Source: Planctomycetaceae bacterium (lineage in GTDB: Bacteria; Planctomycetota; Planctomycetia; Pirellulales; Pirellulaceae). Taken from it: a stretch of 56,790 nt of DNA. Of the stretch, positions 27,667-37,589 are shown piece by piece. Position 1 is the first letter of the stretch, and every line of letters begins with the position of its first letter. The translations under genes and the position numbers were made by a program. Under the pieces are notes generated by a model. The model was not told the DNA's origin and made no database searches. It was given only the letters and a program-made list of their open reading frames with translations. The DNA is taken from assembly GCA_002709225.1 (NCBI GenBank), contig PAQH01000106.1, forward strand, positions 1-56,790, given 5' to 3'.

Positions 27667-29592
27667 ATGTCACAAGGCGAAAAGATCATTGGAATCGACC
27701 TGGGAACAACGAATTCAGTGGTGGCTGTCATGGAAGGCAGTGAGCCCAAGGTGCTGCAGAACGCAGAAGGCAATCGGCTGACGCCCAGCGTAGTTGCATT
27801 TACGGACAAAGGTGAACTCGTTGGAGAACCTGCCAAGCGGCAAGCTGTGACGAATCCTACCCGTACGGTCTATTCGATCAAGCGCTTCATGGGACGACGT
27901 CACAATGAAGTGGAATCCGAAGAGACGATGGTCCCCTATAACGTTGTTGGGGATGCGGGCGAGTATGTTCAGGTGGGTATTGATGACAACCAGTTCACAC
28001 CGCAAGAGATCTCGGCTAAGACACTGCGTAAATTGAAGGAGGCGGCTGAGTCGTACCTTGGCCATAAGGTTAACAAAGCAGTGATCACAGTGCCGGCGTA
28101 CTTCAATGATGCGCAACGCCAGGCGACAAAAGACGCTGGTGAGATTGCTGGTCTAGAAGTAGCCCGGATCATTAATGAGCCGACCGCCGCAGCGATGGCT
28201 TATGGGATCGAACACGAGAAGAGCGAAAAGATTGTCGTTTTTGATCTCGGTGGTGGAACCTTTGATGTCTCGGTACTGCGTGTGGAGGAGGAAGACGGGC
28301 ACAAGGTTTTCGAGGTAGTTGCGACAAGTGGCGATACGCATCTGGGTGGCGATGATTTCGATGATAAGCTCATTAACCATGTAGCAGCAGAGTTCAAAAC
28401 GGAAAGTGGCATCGATCTACGCACGGATCAAATGGCATTGCAGCGTCTGCAAGAGGCTTGTGAAAAGGCGAAGAAAGAACTGAGCAGTGTACCCCAAACC
28501 GAGATTAATCTGCCCTTTATTACGGCCGATGCGTCAGGTCCCAAGCATTTGCAGTTGACCATTACTCGTGCGACGTTTGAAGAGCTGATTGACGGTCTTG
28601 TCGATCGCTGTCGCACACCGATCGAGCAGGCCCTCAAGGATGCGAAATTCTCCCCAGGTGACATCGACGAAGTAGTTCTTGTCGGAGGGTCGACGCGGGT
28701 GCCGAAGGTCCAAGCGATGGTGAAGGAGATGTTTGGCAAGGAGCCGCACAAGGGGGTTAACCCTGATGAGGTAGTGGCGGCTGGCGCAGCGATCCAAGGC
28801 AGTGTCTTGGCGGGTGACCGCACCGATGTATTGTTACTTGACGTTACGCCTCTCACCTTAGGGATTGAGACCGAAGGCGGTATTTTCACGGCGCTGGTGA
28901 ATCGCAATACAACGATTCCTGCTGCCAAGGAGGAGAATTTTAGCACGGCTGCCGATGGCCAGACTGCCGTGACCATTAAGGTGTTTCAGGGTGAACGGAA
29001 AATGGCCGCGCACAATCGGTTGCTAGGGGAATTCAATCTGGAAGGAATTCCTCCTCAACCGCGTGGGGCACCACAGATCCAGGTCAAATTTGATATCGAT
29101 CAAAACGGAATCCTCAATGTGACTGCCAAGGATCTTGGAACGGATAAAGAAGCTTCCGTGACGATCAAACAGGCGTCTGCGCTGGATCAGGCTGAGATTG
29201 ACCGCATGCGTGGTGACGCTGAGGCGAACTCGGACGAAGATAAACGCCAATTCGAGTTGGCCACAGCACGCAACGAGGCGGAACATATGTGTTATCAACT
29301 CGAGAAAGAGATCGAAGATAACGCCGAAAAGCTGACCGATGCAGATCGCGATCCTTTGCAAAAGGCAATCGAGAAAGTGCGCGAAGCTGCGAAGGCAGAG
29401 GATGTCGCGGCGCTGAAGGCTGCCATCGAGGAGTTAGAGCAGGCTCGCATGGCATTCAGTAAGACGTTGTATGAAAAGACAGGCGCGGCAGATGCCAATG
29501 CCGGAGACGCAGATGAACCGTCCGCGGATAACGCTGGCGGAAAGTCGGATGACGATGCGATCGATGCGGAGTTCGAAGTCAAGGACTCCTGA
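27667..29592 (+). CDS. dnaK: Molecular chaperone DnaK (Hsp70)
   Basis: A full-length 641-residue Hsp70. The ATPase domain opens with [16 protein letters not shown] and contains [30 protein letters not shown] and [11 protein letters not shown]. The linker [16 protein letters not shown] leads into the substrate-binding domain, and the lid ends in an Asp/Ala-rich tail. DnaK binds exposed hydrophobic segments of unfolded proteins in an ATP cycle driven by DnaJ and GrpE, neither of which is encoded nearby. AGGAGG stands 10 bases before the ATG. The upstream sigma-54-like element suggests regulation different from the common sigma-32 or HrcA schemes. clpB follows 283 bases later. Confidence 0.98.
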   Translation: MSQGEKIIGIDLGTTNSVVAVMEGSEPKVLQNAEGNRLTPSVVAFTDKGELVGEPAKRQAVTNPTRTVYSIKRFMGRRHNEVESEETMVPYNVVGDAGEYVQVGIDDNQFTPQEISAKTLRKLKEAAESYLGHKVNKAVITVPAYFNDAQRQATKDAGEIAGLEVARIINEPTAAAMAYGIEHEKSEKIVVFDLGGGTFDVSVLRVEEEDGHKVFEVVATSGDTHLGGDDFDDKLINHVAAEFKTESGIDLRTDQMALQRLQEACEKAKKELSSVPQTEINLPFITADASGPKHLQLTITRATFEELIDGLVDRCRTPIEQALKDAKFSPGDIDEVVLVGGSTRVPKVQAMVKEMFGKEPHKGVNPDEVVAAGAAIQGSVLAGDRTDVLLLDVTPLTLGIETEGGIFTALVNRNTTIPAAKEENFSTAADGQTAVTIKVFQGERKMAAHNRLLGEFNLEGIPPQPRGAPQIQVKFDIDQNGILNVTAKDLGTDKEASVTIKQASALDQAEIDRMRGDAEANSDEDKRQFELATARNEAEHMCYQLEKEIEDNAEKLTDADRDPLQKAIEKVREAAKAEDVAALKAAIEELEQARMAFSKTLYEKTGAADANAGDADEPSADNAGGKSDDDAIDAEFEVKDS

Positions 29593-29875
29593 TCAGATGT
29601 TTGCTCCGATGCTGTAGCGATTGCAATGTGTGGCGATGGCAAACTGAGGAACCTGTCGCGCGCGAAGTGACGTTGTGCTCCACGTTATTTGCCGAGGCGC
29701 TCGGTGTTGGCGCACCGTCCGTAGAGCACCGCTCTGGATGTTCGCTGGTTCGCATAGTTGGTGCGGGACGAATTTGTGCGCATGGTGTCTGCGTTGGTCT
29801 GCGTACCTGCGTTGACTCTCGAGATGCGTGTGGGACTTTTGTATTCGAACGGCTGTCAACGAAAGGTCTGAACCG

Positions 29876-32548
29876 ATGACATTTCGAATGGACAAACTGA
29901 CGACGAAAGCTCAAGAGGCAGTTGTCGCGGCGCAGCAGTTGGCGACGGAACGTGGCCATGCCGAAACGGGGCCATTACACCTTTTACAGACGCTCATGTC
30001 GGAGGATGAGGGAATCGTCGTTTCCGTATTGCAGCGTATGGATGCGAATCTACCACAGCTCAAGTCTTTGGCCCTGGGGGAGTTGGATCGGCTTCCGAGC
30101 AGTCAAGGCGGGGCTACGCCGCAGGCCAGTCGCGAGCTACAGGACGTGCTGCAAGCAGCTGTAGTCCAAGCCGAGGCAATGCAGGATCAATACACGTCGA
30201 CCGAGCACTTGCTACTTTCGCTGACCCATGTGGAGAGCAGTTGTCAGCGCGTTTTGCAGATGAACGGTATCCGCGAGGCGGATGTTCTCACCGCGTTGCA
30301 AGCCATTCGCGGCAGCGCTCGTGTGACCGATCAGAATCCGGAGGAAAAATATCAGGCGTTAGAGCGGTATGGAATCGACCTGGTCGATCGTGCCAACCAA
30401 GGGAAATTGGATCCCGTAATCGGGCGGGACGCAGAGATCCGGCGCGTGATTCAAGTGCTTTCCAGACGCACCAAGAACAACCCGGTGTTGATCGGCGAAC
30501 CAGGGGTTGGCAAGACTGCGATTGCCGAGGGGTTGGCATTGCGAATTGTTCAAGCCGATGTACCGCAGAGTCTCAAGAATAGACGTGTGGTCGCGCTTGA
30601 TATGGGCGCACTCGTGGCGGGCACTAAGTTCCGTGGTGAATTTGAAGAACGCTTGAAAGCGGTTCTGCGCGAGATGGAGGATGCGGGTGGCGACGTCATC
30701 TTGTTTATTGATGAATTGCATACTGTCGTGGGAGCAGGTGCGGCCGAAGGCTCCGCGGATGCTGCCCAATTACTTAAGCCTGCATTGGCTCGAGGAGAAT
30801 TGCGATGCATTGGTGCGACCACGTTAGATGAATATCGACAGCACATTGAAAAAGACAAAGCCTTGGAGCGTCGATTTCAGCCGGTACAGGTCGGGGAACC
30901 AACCGCCGAGGATACGATTTCGATTCTGCGAGGCTTGAAGCCCCGCTACGAAGCGCATCACGGCGTGAAGATCAAGGACTCGGCCATCGTTGCCGCCGCC
31001 CGTCTTTCCAGTCGCTACATCACAGATCGGTTCTTGCCAGATAAGGCAATTGACCTCATCGATGAGGCCGCCAGCCGGCTCGCAATGGAACTGGAGAGTG
31101 TCCCAACGGAAATTGACGAAGTCCAGCGGCGTTTGCGTCAGTTGCAGCTTGTCCAACGACAGCTTCGTGAAGAGACGGAAGCTACCGCGCAAGACCAACT
31201 GACTGAGATCGAAAAAGAAATGGAAGAGTTGGGGAAGAGTCTGACTGATTTGCGGGCGCAGTGGGATGCGGAAAAGTCGGGACTGGACGATGTCCAGAAA
31301 GTGCGCCAACAGCTTGAGGCCGTGACGCACGAATTTACGTCGTTGGACGCAACCATCAAGGATCAACAATCGCGAGGCGCGCCGGTCAGCGAAGCAGAGT
31401 ACCAGAAACTCTACGAACTTGATCTCCAGCAGCGGCAGTTGGCGGACCGTATGGAAGCGGAGGATGCGCAAGTGCTAAATGGAGATGACACGGAGTCGGC
31501 CGCCAACAAGTCCGAACGTCGGCTATTGCGACGCGAAGTGACGGAAGAGGAAATCGGTGAGGTGGTAAGTGCCTGGACTGGAATTCCCGTCGCCAAGATG
31601 CTCGAAACTGAAAGGGCCAGGTTGCTGGTGATGGAAGAAAGATTGCATTTGCGGGTTGTTGGACAAGAGGAGGCAATTGCAGCGGTTTCTCACGCGGTAC
31701 GCCGCAGTCGCAGCGGTCTCCAGGATCCCAATCGGCCAATCGGGTCTTTCTTGTTCCTGGGTCCGACCGGGGTTGGCAAGACTGAGGTGTGTAAGGCATT
31801 GGCGGAAGTCATGTTTGATGACGAGCATGCGATGGTGAGACTTGACATGAGCGAGTTCATGGAAAAGCACACCGTCAGTCGGTTGATTGGAGCCCCTCCC
31901 GGCTACGTGGGTTACGAAGAGGGTGGAAAGTTGACCGAGGCAGTCCGGCGTCGCCCGTATAGCGTGATCTTGTTGGATGAAATCGAAAAAGCACACACGG
32001 ATGTTTTTAATTTGCTTCTGCAGGTTCTCGACGATGGAAGGTTAACTGACAACCACGGCAAGACCGTCGATTTCACCAATTGCATTCTGGTGATGACTAG
32101 TAATCTTGGTAGCCAGTTGATTCAGCAGGTGTCGCAAGACGGCGGTACCGAAGAGCAAATGAAGGAGTCGTTGCATGAGTTGCTGCAGGCCCGTTTTCTG
32201 CCTGAGTTCCTCAACCGCATCGATGAAACTTTGGTGTTTCAGCCGTTAACTCGTGGCCAGATCAGTCAAATCGTGGGTTTGCAGTTGGAGCGGCTTTCGC
32301 ATCAGCTCGCCGAGCAGGCAACGACGCTGGAGGTGACAGAGGCAGCCCGGGACGCAATTGCCGAGGAGGGATATGACCCGACCTACGGGGCGAGACCTCT
32401 CAAACGAGTGATTCAACAACAGCTTCATAATCCGTTGGCAACCCAAATTCTCAAGGGTACGGTCCACGAAGGAAGCCATGTCACTGTTGATTTTGATGGA
32501 GGCCAGTTTTGTATCGATTCGGTAAATGGTGCCGCGACACAGCAGTAG
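29876..32548 (+). CDS. clpB: ATP-dependent disaggregase ClpB
   Basis: This 890-residue Hsp100 threads proteins out of aggregates together with DnaK. The N domain starts [16 protein letters not shown], the usual ClpB beginning. The first AAA+ module has GEPGVGKT near residue 208, and a coiled-coil middle domain spans about 400-530. The second AAA+ module has GPTGVGKT near residue 628 and ends in the [13 protein letters not shown] region. The middle domain distinguishes ClpB from ClpA and ClpC. I chose the ATG at 29876 because it fits the family, with AAAGG upstream. Its place after dnaK makes a disaggregation unit, though the 283-base gap may hold its own promoter. Confidence 0.97.
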   Translation: MTFRMDKLTTKAQEAVVAAQQLATERGHAETGPLHLLQTLMSEDEGIVVSVLQRMDANLPQLKSLALGELDRLPSSQGGATPQASRELQDVLQAAVVQAEAMQDQYTSTEHLLLSLTHVESSCQRVLQMNGIREADVLTALQAIRGSARVTDQNPEEKYQALERYGIDLVDRANQGKLDPVIGRDAEIRRVIQVLSRRTKNNPVLIGEPGVGKTAIAEGLALRIVQADVPQSLKNRRVVALDMGALVAGTKFRGEFEERLKAVLREMEDAGGDVILFIDELHTVVGAGAAEGSADAAQLLKPALARGELRCIGATTLDEYRQHIEKDKALERRFQPVQVGEPTAEDTISILRGLKPRYEAHHGVKIKDSAIVAAARLSSRYITDRFLPDKAIDLIDEAASRLAMELESVPTEIDEVQRRLRQLQLVQRQLREETEATAQDQLTEIEKEMEELGKSLTDLRAQWDAEKSGLDDVQKVRQQLEAVTHEFTSLDATIKDQQSRGAPVSEAEYQKLYELDLQQRQLADRMEAEDAQVLNGDDTESAANKSERRLLRREVTEEEIGEVVSAWTGIPVAKMLETERARLLVMEERLHLRVVGQEEAIAAVSHAVRRSRSGLQDPNRPIGSFLFLGPTGVGKTEVCKALAEVMFDDEHAMVRLDMSEFMEKHTVSRLIGAPPGYVGYEEGGKLTEAVRRRPYSVILLDEIEKAHTDVFNLLLQVLDDGRLTDNHGKTVDFTNCILVMTSNLGSQLIQQVSQDGGTEEQMKESLHELLQARFLPEFLNRIDETLVFQPLTRGQISQIVGLQLERLSHQLAEQATTLEVTEAARDAIAEEGYDPTYGARPLKRVIQQQLHNPLATQILKGTVHEGSHVTVDFDGGQFCIDSVNGAATQQ

Positions 32549-32757
32549 CGGTTGTCTAGTTGCAGTTGCATTGAGACGAGCTGTTCTACTGAGGCAGGGC
32601 GTTTCAGCTGTTTGAAGCGGGCGCACAGACCCCGCTGGCGTTGGTTGGCCGCAGTGTCATGGAACTTGCCGGTTGACACGGTCGGTGCCCCGCTAAACAC
32701 TGGTGTAAGTGTGGCGTTTGATTCTGTTGAGTTCACCACCCAGTCGGTCGCTTACTG

Positions 32758-33825
32758 ATGTCCATCGATTCGAACGACTATCCGGATTCTTCTGTGCCGG
32801 AGACGGACTCCGCGGAAGTGGCGGTGCCGGTCGACGACGCTGTTTCGGCACTGCCACCGGTCGAAGCGCCGACCGCTGGTTTTATTCTGCAGCTGTTCTT
32901 GATCCCCATGATGATCGTGTCGGTGATCGTAGGGGTGTGGCTTGCTTTCACATGGATGGCGCATCTGGGAAATGATCCGCAGGATCTTGTCGCGGCGTTA
33001 CGTGTTCCCAATGAGTCTGGCTGGCAAAAAGCCGACATCCTCGCGGAAATGCTCCGCAATCCGAGCAACGACCAACTCAAGGAGGATGTGCTGCTGGCGG
33101 AGAATTTAGCGCAGGTTTTACGCGGGCAGCTGGCCGCTGGTGCTATGGATGAAAAAAGCGTCTTGATGCGCGTGTTTGTTTGTCGCGCGCTGGGTGAGTT
33201 TCGTGTTGCGGAAGCCCTGCCGGCATTGATTGAGGCGGTTCGCACAGACCGTACAAGTGAAGACTTGTTGGTGCGGGATGCGGCTTTACAAGCGATTGCG
33301 GTGTTGGCTAGAAATCTTGTGGCGGTGCAGGACGCGAAGGTTTTGCAGGGTAATGGACAACTGCTGGCGGCGTTATTGGACGCCTCGCGAGATTACGCGG
33401 AGGAAGGCGGCGGTAACGAACACGCCAAGATTCGGTCTGCTGCGGCGTATACTCTGGGGGTTGTAGGAGGCCAAGACGCCACGGACCGACTTGGGGAGAT
33501 GTTGCGAGACGCATTTCCGAATGCACGATACAACGCCGCAATCGGCCTTTGCCGGCACGGGGATATGCGCGCTGTTCCGGTGCTGTTGGCCATGCTGGAT
33601 CCTCAGAACAAAAAAGTTGTCGACGGCGAGGAGTCGGATTCAGAGCGTTTACGGAAACGAGATCTAGTCATGATGAATGCGATTCGCGCAGCCGGACGAC
33701 TGGCGGTACGGCAGCCCGACTCTGGGCTGTCCGAGCTGCGCGACCGACTTGCGCAGATTCGCGATTCTGATCTGCCGCCGGATTTACAGAGCGCCGCCAG
33801 TGAAGCACTCACACGTTTTCCTTAA
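32758..33825 (+). CDS. Membrane-anchored HEAT-repeat protein
   Basis: This 355-residue protein of unknown function has an acidic, Pro/Ser-rich N terminus of about 40 residues. One strong membrane segment follows (about 42-66, FILQLFLIPMMIVSVIVGVWLAF), then a soluble part built of HEAT-like helical repeats, for example VFVCRALGEFRVAEALPALIEAV and AAYTLGVVGGQDATDRLGEML. HEAT repeats are protein-binding scaffolds. It lies between clpB and convergent ftsH, so a role in membrane protein quality control is possible but only inferred from position. The ATG at 32758 directly follows a stop in another frame, and the ribosome site is weak. Confidence 0.8.
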   Translation: MSIDSNDYPDSSVPETDSAEVAVPVDDAVSALPPVEAPTAGFILQLFLIPMMIVSVIVGVWLAFTWMAHLGNDPQDLVAALRVPNESGWQKADILAEMLRNPSNDQLKEDVLLAENLAQVLRGQLAAGAMDEKSVLMRVFVCRALGEFRVAEALPALIEAVRTDRTSEDLLVRDAALQAIAVLARNLVAVQDAKVLQGNGQLLAALLDASRDYAEEGGGNEHAKIRSAAAYTLGVVGGQDATDRLGEMLRDAFPNARYNAAIGLCRHGDMRAVPVLLAMLDPQNKKVVDGEESDSERLRKRDLVMMNAIRAAGRLAVRQPDSGLSELRDRLAQIRDSDLPPDLQSAASEALTRFP

Positions 33826-33904
33826 GGAAACCAAGACGCGGCGGCGCAGCGACCCGAGGCGCTCAAACGGAGTTCCATACGGAAACACTATAGGCAAATC
33901 AGAG

Positions 33905-35980
33905 TCAGACATCCTGATTGTCGAAGGCTGATGATGCCGCTGTTCCTTCAGCGGAGACCGATGGGTCGCTTTCTTCACTGGATGTTGACTCGGCAGACGT
34001 GGTAGTTTTATCAGGCTCTGCGTCTGATGAAACGGTCTTCCTTGGACCGTGGACGGACGGACCGATCAACTCGGTGAGTTCCGATTCGTCGAGTTCTTCC
34101 TGGCGCAACAGTGACTGGGTTACGATTTCAAGCTGCTCGCGATGGACGGTAAGCAGCGAAAAGGCTCGTTTCGCCGCGGTTTGGAGGATCTGAGTCACTT
34201 CGCCATCGATCTGCTCCATGGTGTGTTCACTGAACTGACGCTGTTGATGAATCTCACGACCCAAGAAGGGGTCTTCGTCAGAGAGCTTATAGCTCACCGG
34301 TCCTAGTTGCATGTTCATCCCCCAATGGGTAACCATGCGTCGCGCCAGACTGGTTGCACGTTCCAGGTCGTTTTCCGCGCCGACTGTTGTCTCTTCGTAG
34401 ACGATCTGTTCGGCGGCCCTACCCGCCATCAACAGGACGAGCTGGTCCTGCAATTCCGATTCGGAAATGCTCAACCGGTCTTCGACCGGCATCGTTTGGG
34501 TGGCGCCGAGCGCTCTACCTCGTGGAACGATTGTAACTTTATGGACGCGATCCGCGCCCGCGAGATACCAGGCGGCCAGCGTGTGCCCCGCTTCATGGTA
34601 AGCGGTTTTTTCTTTCTCACCGTCGCGTAGCACTTCTTCGCGTTTAGCGCCCATCAGGACCTTGTCACGGGAATAGTCGAAGTCTTCCATGCTGACGGAT
34701 TTTTTGTCGTTGCGCGCGGCCCAGAGGGCAGCTTCGTTCACCAGATTGCGGATGTCTGCGCCGGTCAAACCAATAGTTGAGTCGGCGAGTCGTTCCAAGT
34801 CGACATCATCCGCTAAAGGGACTTCCCGCACGTGGACCTTGAAGATTTCAACACGGCCTTCCCGTGTGGGACGGCCGACAGTCACATGCCGGTCAAACCG
34901 GCCGGGGCGCAGCAGTGCCGGATCCAGGACGTCCGGGCGGTTGGTGGCTGCCATCACAATGGTCGAATCGTTAGGAGTGAAACCGTCCATTTCACTGAGA
35001 ATCTGGTTCAGTGTCTGCTCACGCTCATCGTGTCCGCCACCCAGCCCTGCCCCGCGCTGACGTCCTACGGCATCGATCTCGTCCACAAAGATGATGGCAG
35101 GTGAATTCTCTTTCGCGTTCTGGAAAAGATCTCGTACACGGCTCGCTCCGACACCCACAAACATCTGGATGAACTCACTGCCGTTGACGGTATAGAATGG
35201 CACGTCTGCTTCACCTGCGACTGCCCTGGCCAACAAGGTTTTGCCGGTTCCTGGGGGACCGTTCAACAAGATGCCCTTGGGCACTTGGCCGCCGAGCTTC
35301 CTGAACTTGTCGGGAGTTTTCAGGAACTCAACGACCTCTGCGAGATCTTCCTTGACACCCACCAGGCCGGCAACGTCGCGAAAGAGTATGGGCTTGTCAG
35401 CAATCTCAAAACGTTTTGCCGGGCTCTTGCTGAAGCCGGACAGAAATCCCCCCCCCATGATCTGGTCACGAGTGCGACGAAACGAACTCCACAGGTAGAT
35501 AAATACTACCAGTGGGAGTCCCAGGGCGATTGCATAAAGCCACATGCCAGTATTGTCAGCAGGCTCGTAGGTCCGCTCGATCGTCCTGTTATTGCTCAAC
35601 AGCTCTTCGAGTTCGCCCTGGTTCTCCTTCGGTGGGAGTCGGACGGTGAATTCTTTGAAGCGTACGGGCTCCCCATTTTTCATCTGGGCCTTCATCTCCC
35701 CTGAGACGGGGTCGCGTACGTCAGGGGCTTGCCGCTCTTTCTTCAGGATACCGGTCGCCTGCCGCTCCTTGAGCTTGAGTGAGATCACTTCTCCATTTCG
35801 GATGAGTTGGAGAAAATACTCGTAACGCTCCAGCGTGAATGGCCGCTTGCCCGTCATATTCATCATGAGCAACAGCAGCAGGACTACCGTTGCTGCGACA
35901 ATCCACAAGCCCGGATTTCCTCGTTTCGGCCCGCGATTGGAATCGGACTGTTTACGGTCGTCCTTGGATTGGTTCTCCAT
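33905..35980 (-). CDS. ftsH: ATP-dependent zinc metalloprotease FtsH
   Basis: A 691-residue membrane AAA+ protease that degrades membrane proteins and short-lived regulators. After a charged, disordered N terminus come a membrane helix (about residues 26-42) and a periplasmic domain. A second helix (about 145-165) leads to the AAA module with [16 protein letters not shown] near 238 and [13 protein letters not shown]. The M41 protease domain has the zinc site His462-Glu-Ala-Gly-His466. The C-terminal tail of about 60 residues is acidic and Ser/Thr-rich, longer than in E. coli. A run of nine G (coding strand; 35448-35456) encodes the glycine cluster before the AAA domain. It converges with the HEAT-repeat gene. 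Confidence 0.97.
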   Translation of the reverse strand: MENQSKDDRKQSDSNRGPKRGNPGLWIVAATVVLLLLLMMNMTGKRPFTLERYEYFLQLIRNGEVISLKLKERQATGILKKERQAPDVRDPVSGEMKAQMKNGEPVRFKEFTVRLPPKENQGELEELLSNNRTIERTYEPADNTGMWLYAIALGLPLVVFIYLWSSFRRTRDQIMGGGFLSGFSKSPAKRFEIADKPILFRDVAGLVGVKEDLAEVVEFLKTPDKFRKLGGQVPKGILLNGPPGTGKTLLARAVAGEADVPFYTVNGSEFIQMFVGVGASRVRDLFQNAKENSPAIIFVDEIDAVGRQRGAGLGGGHDEREQTLNQILSEMDGFTPNDSTIVMAATNRPDVLDPALLRPGRFDRHVTVGRPTREGRVEIFKVHVREVPLADDVDLERLADSTIGLTGADIRNLVNEAALWAARNDKKSVSMEDFDYSRDKVLMGAKREEVLRDGEKEKTAYHEAGHTLAAWYLAGADRVHKVTIVPRGRALGATQTMPVEDRLSISESELQDQLVLLMAGRAAEQIVYEETTVGAENDLERATSLARRMVTHWGMNMQLGPVSYKLSDEDPFLGREIHQQRQFSEHTMEQIDGEVTQILQTAAKRAFSLLTVHREQLEIVTQSLLRQEELDESELTELIGPSVHGPRKTVSSDAEPDKTTTSAESTSSEESDPSVSAEGTAASSAFDNQDV

Positions 35981-36319
35981 GAAAAACCCTTACTTAATCG
36001 ACGCTTCAGCGTGTGTTTTAGAGTTAGAGGATAGCGCGAATGACGCGTGAGAACCGTGTTCGGCCTGTCTGTTCGCGTCTGCCATCATCAGAGGGAATTC
36101 GGATTGAGTGACGGGACTGACCGTCCATAGATGTAACTAATTGTATCTCACTATAGCGGGGAATGCGAAGTGGGCTACTCTCGGAAAAACGAGTCAACTT
36201 TGAGTAGTTAAACAGGTTAAGGTGAGCCGATAATGTTACCCCACAACCGCACCGCCAGCGAGAAATGCGGTTGTACGTGCCGATATTTCCGCTGCTGGTG
36301 CCGCGGTTTGTCACGCAGG
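35981..36319. other. Intergenic, no gene recognised
   Basis: This 339-base spacer between ftsH and the enolase-superfamily gene, both on the minus strand, presumably contains the ftsH promoter. A small hairpin CTCG-GAAAAA-CGAG is visible near 36180, and AT-rich -10-like hexamers (TACAAT, TATAGT on the minus strand) lie near 36140-36155, but no matched -35 partner convinces me. Confidence 0.45.
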
Positions 36320-37360
36320 TCACTTCCATAGTTCAGCAGAAACCGAAACCCCAAAACCCGGTTGGTCGGAGAGCTGGATGTGTCCATTTTCTATGGCCGG
36401 TGCGCCATCCAGGCAGGTGAACCAGGCTCGTCCCGATTCCGCCAGCGGCTGCCGATCTAGTGCGGCGATGGCGTGGAGTGCATAGGGTTCACAGCCGCGA
36501 TGCGGACAGACTCGTACATCGGCGTCCTGAGCCCTGCGGTACACATCGACCAGGGTGGTCAAGCCACCACACCAATTCACGTCAGGCTGTAGCACGGCGT
36601 GCAGGCGATTCTCCAGAAGGTGTTGGAAGCCCTGTGCGAGATACTCATGTTCACCACCGGCGATCGGGACGGGAGATTTACGAGCGAGTTCTCGATAGCC
36701 GGTATAATCGTCGGGTGGAATGGGCTCTTCCAACCAGGCGATATCTTCCGCCTGAATCGCGTTTGCTACGTTCAGTGCACTGGCCACATCCCAAGTGGCG
36801 AAGGCGTCGATCATCAACTCACCCCGGGCGCCGAGTATTTCACGTGCTTTGCTGACTTGATCAGACAGGTCGGAGATGCGTGGGGGTACACCAAAGCGTT
36901 CGACGTGGAGTTTCACCGCTCGATGTCCGGCGTTCAGGGCCGTTTCGGTTTCTTGTTCGTCGAATACGGTGAGGTACGTTGGTAGTGGACGGGACAAATC
37001 GACATGTTTGTTCAAGAGCCTGGCGACAGGTTGCCCGGCGGCTTTGCCGCGCAGGTCCCAAAGTGCGAGATCGACTCCACTGAGTGCCATGATTGCCAGC
37101 CCGGACCGGCCATAGAAACAGGTGTGACGGCACATTCCTGCGTGCAGTTTCTCAACCTCTCGAGCGTCTTTGCCAATGAGAAAGTCGCGCAACACTGTTT
37201 CAATCACATGAATGCCGGCGGCACCTCCGCCACCGACACCGTACCCGCAGAGCGCGCTGTCCGTGGTGATCTGCACCACAATTTGCCCCAACTGTGTGCG
37301 CCAATCAGTAGGGGCTGCTGGTGTCGGGGGTTGGACGGCACGTATTTCGGTAATGCGCAT
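36320..37360 (-). CDS. Enolase-superfamily sugar-acid dehydratase-like protein
   Basis: This 346-residue mandelate racemase/muconate lactonizing enzyme-type protein differs clearly from the paralogue at 3835-5004. Metal ligands are Asp in MIDAFATWD (about residue 182), Glu in WLEEPIPPDD (about 210) and Glu in AGGEHEY (about 236). CPHRGCEP (about 285) supplies the C-terminal histidine. The GGEHE and PHRG forms recall acid-sugar dehydratases such as rhamnonate dehydratase, but the substrate is not certain. The ATG at 37360 (MRITEIRAV) is preferred over a TTG 12 codons upstream. It is divergent from the nfeD gene. Confidence 0.87.
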   Translation of the reverse strand: MRITEIRAVQPPTPAAPTDWRTQLGQIVVQITTDSALCGYGVGGGGAAGIHVIETVLRDFLIGKDAREVEKLHAGMCRHTCFYGRSGLAIMALSGVDLALWDLRGKAAGQPVARLLNKHVDLSRPLPTYLTVFDEQETETALNAGHRAVKLHVERFGVPPRISDLSDQVSKAREILGARGELMIDAFATWDVASALNVANAIQAEDIAWLEEPIPPDDYTGYRELARKSPVPIAGGEHEYLAQGFQHLLENRLHAVLQPDVNWCGGLTTLVDVYRRAQDADVRVCPHRGCEPYALHAIAALDRQPLAESGRAWFTCLDGAPAIENGHIQLSDQPGFGVSVSAELWK

Positions 37361-37589
37361 TGGTGAAAGGCTTTTCGAGAACGGGACGGGGCACAAGCAC
37401 TGACGATTCCTAGAACATCCGTTTTATGAGGAATGCGTCAAGTCTGCTGCTAATCGATCGTGGTGGCGGACAAAGTCGGCTGATTTGTCCACCTGTTGTC
37501 CTCAAACCCGACTTTTGGCGGGCGCTGCGGAGAAATACAATGGCAGGGTGTCGAAACTGCGGAATTTTGTTGGCAGCTGGGTGGTCCGT

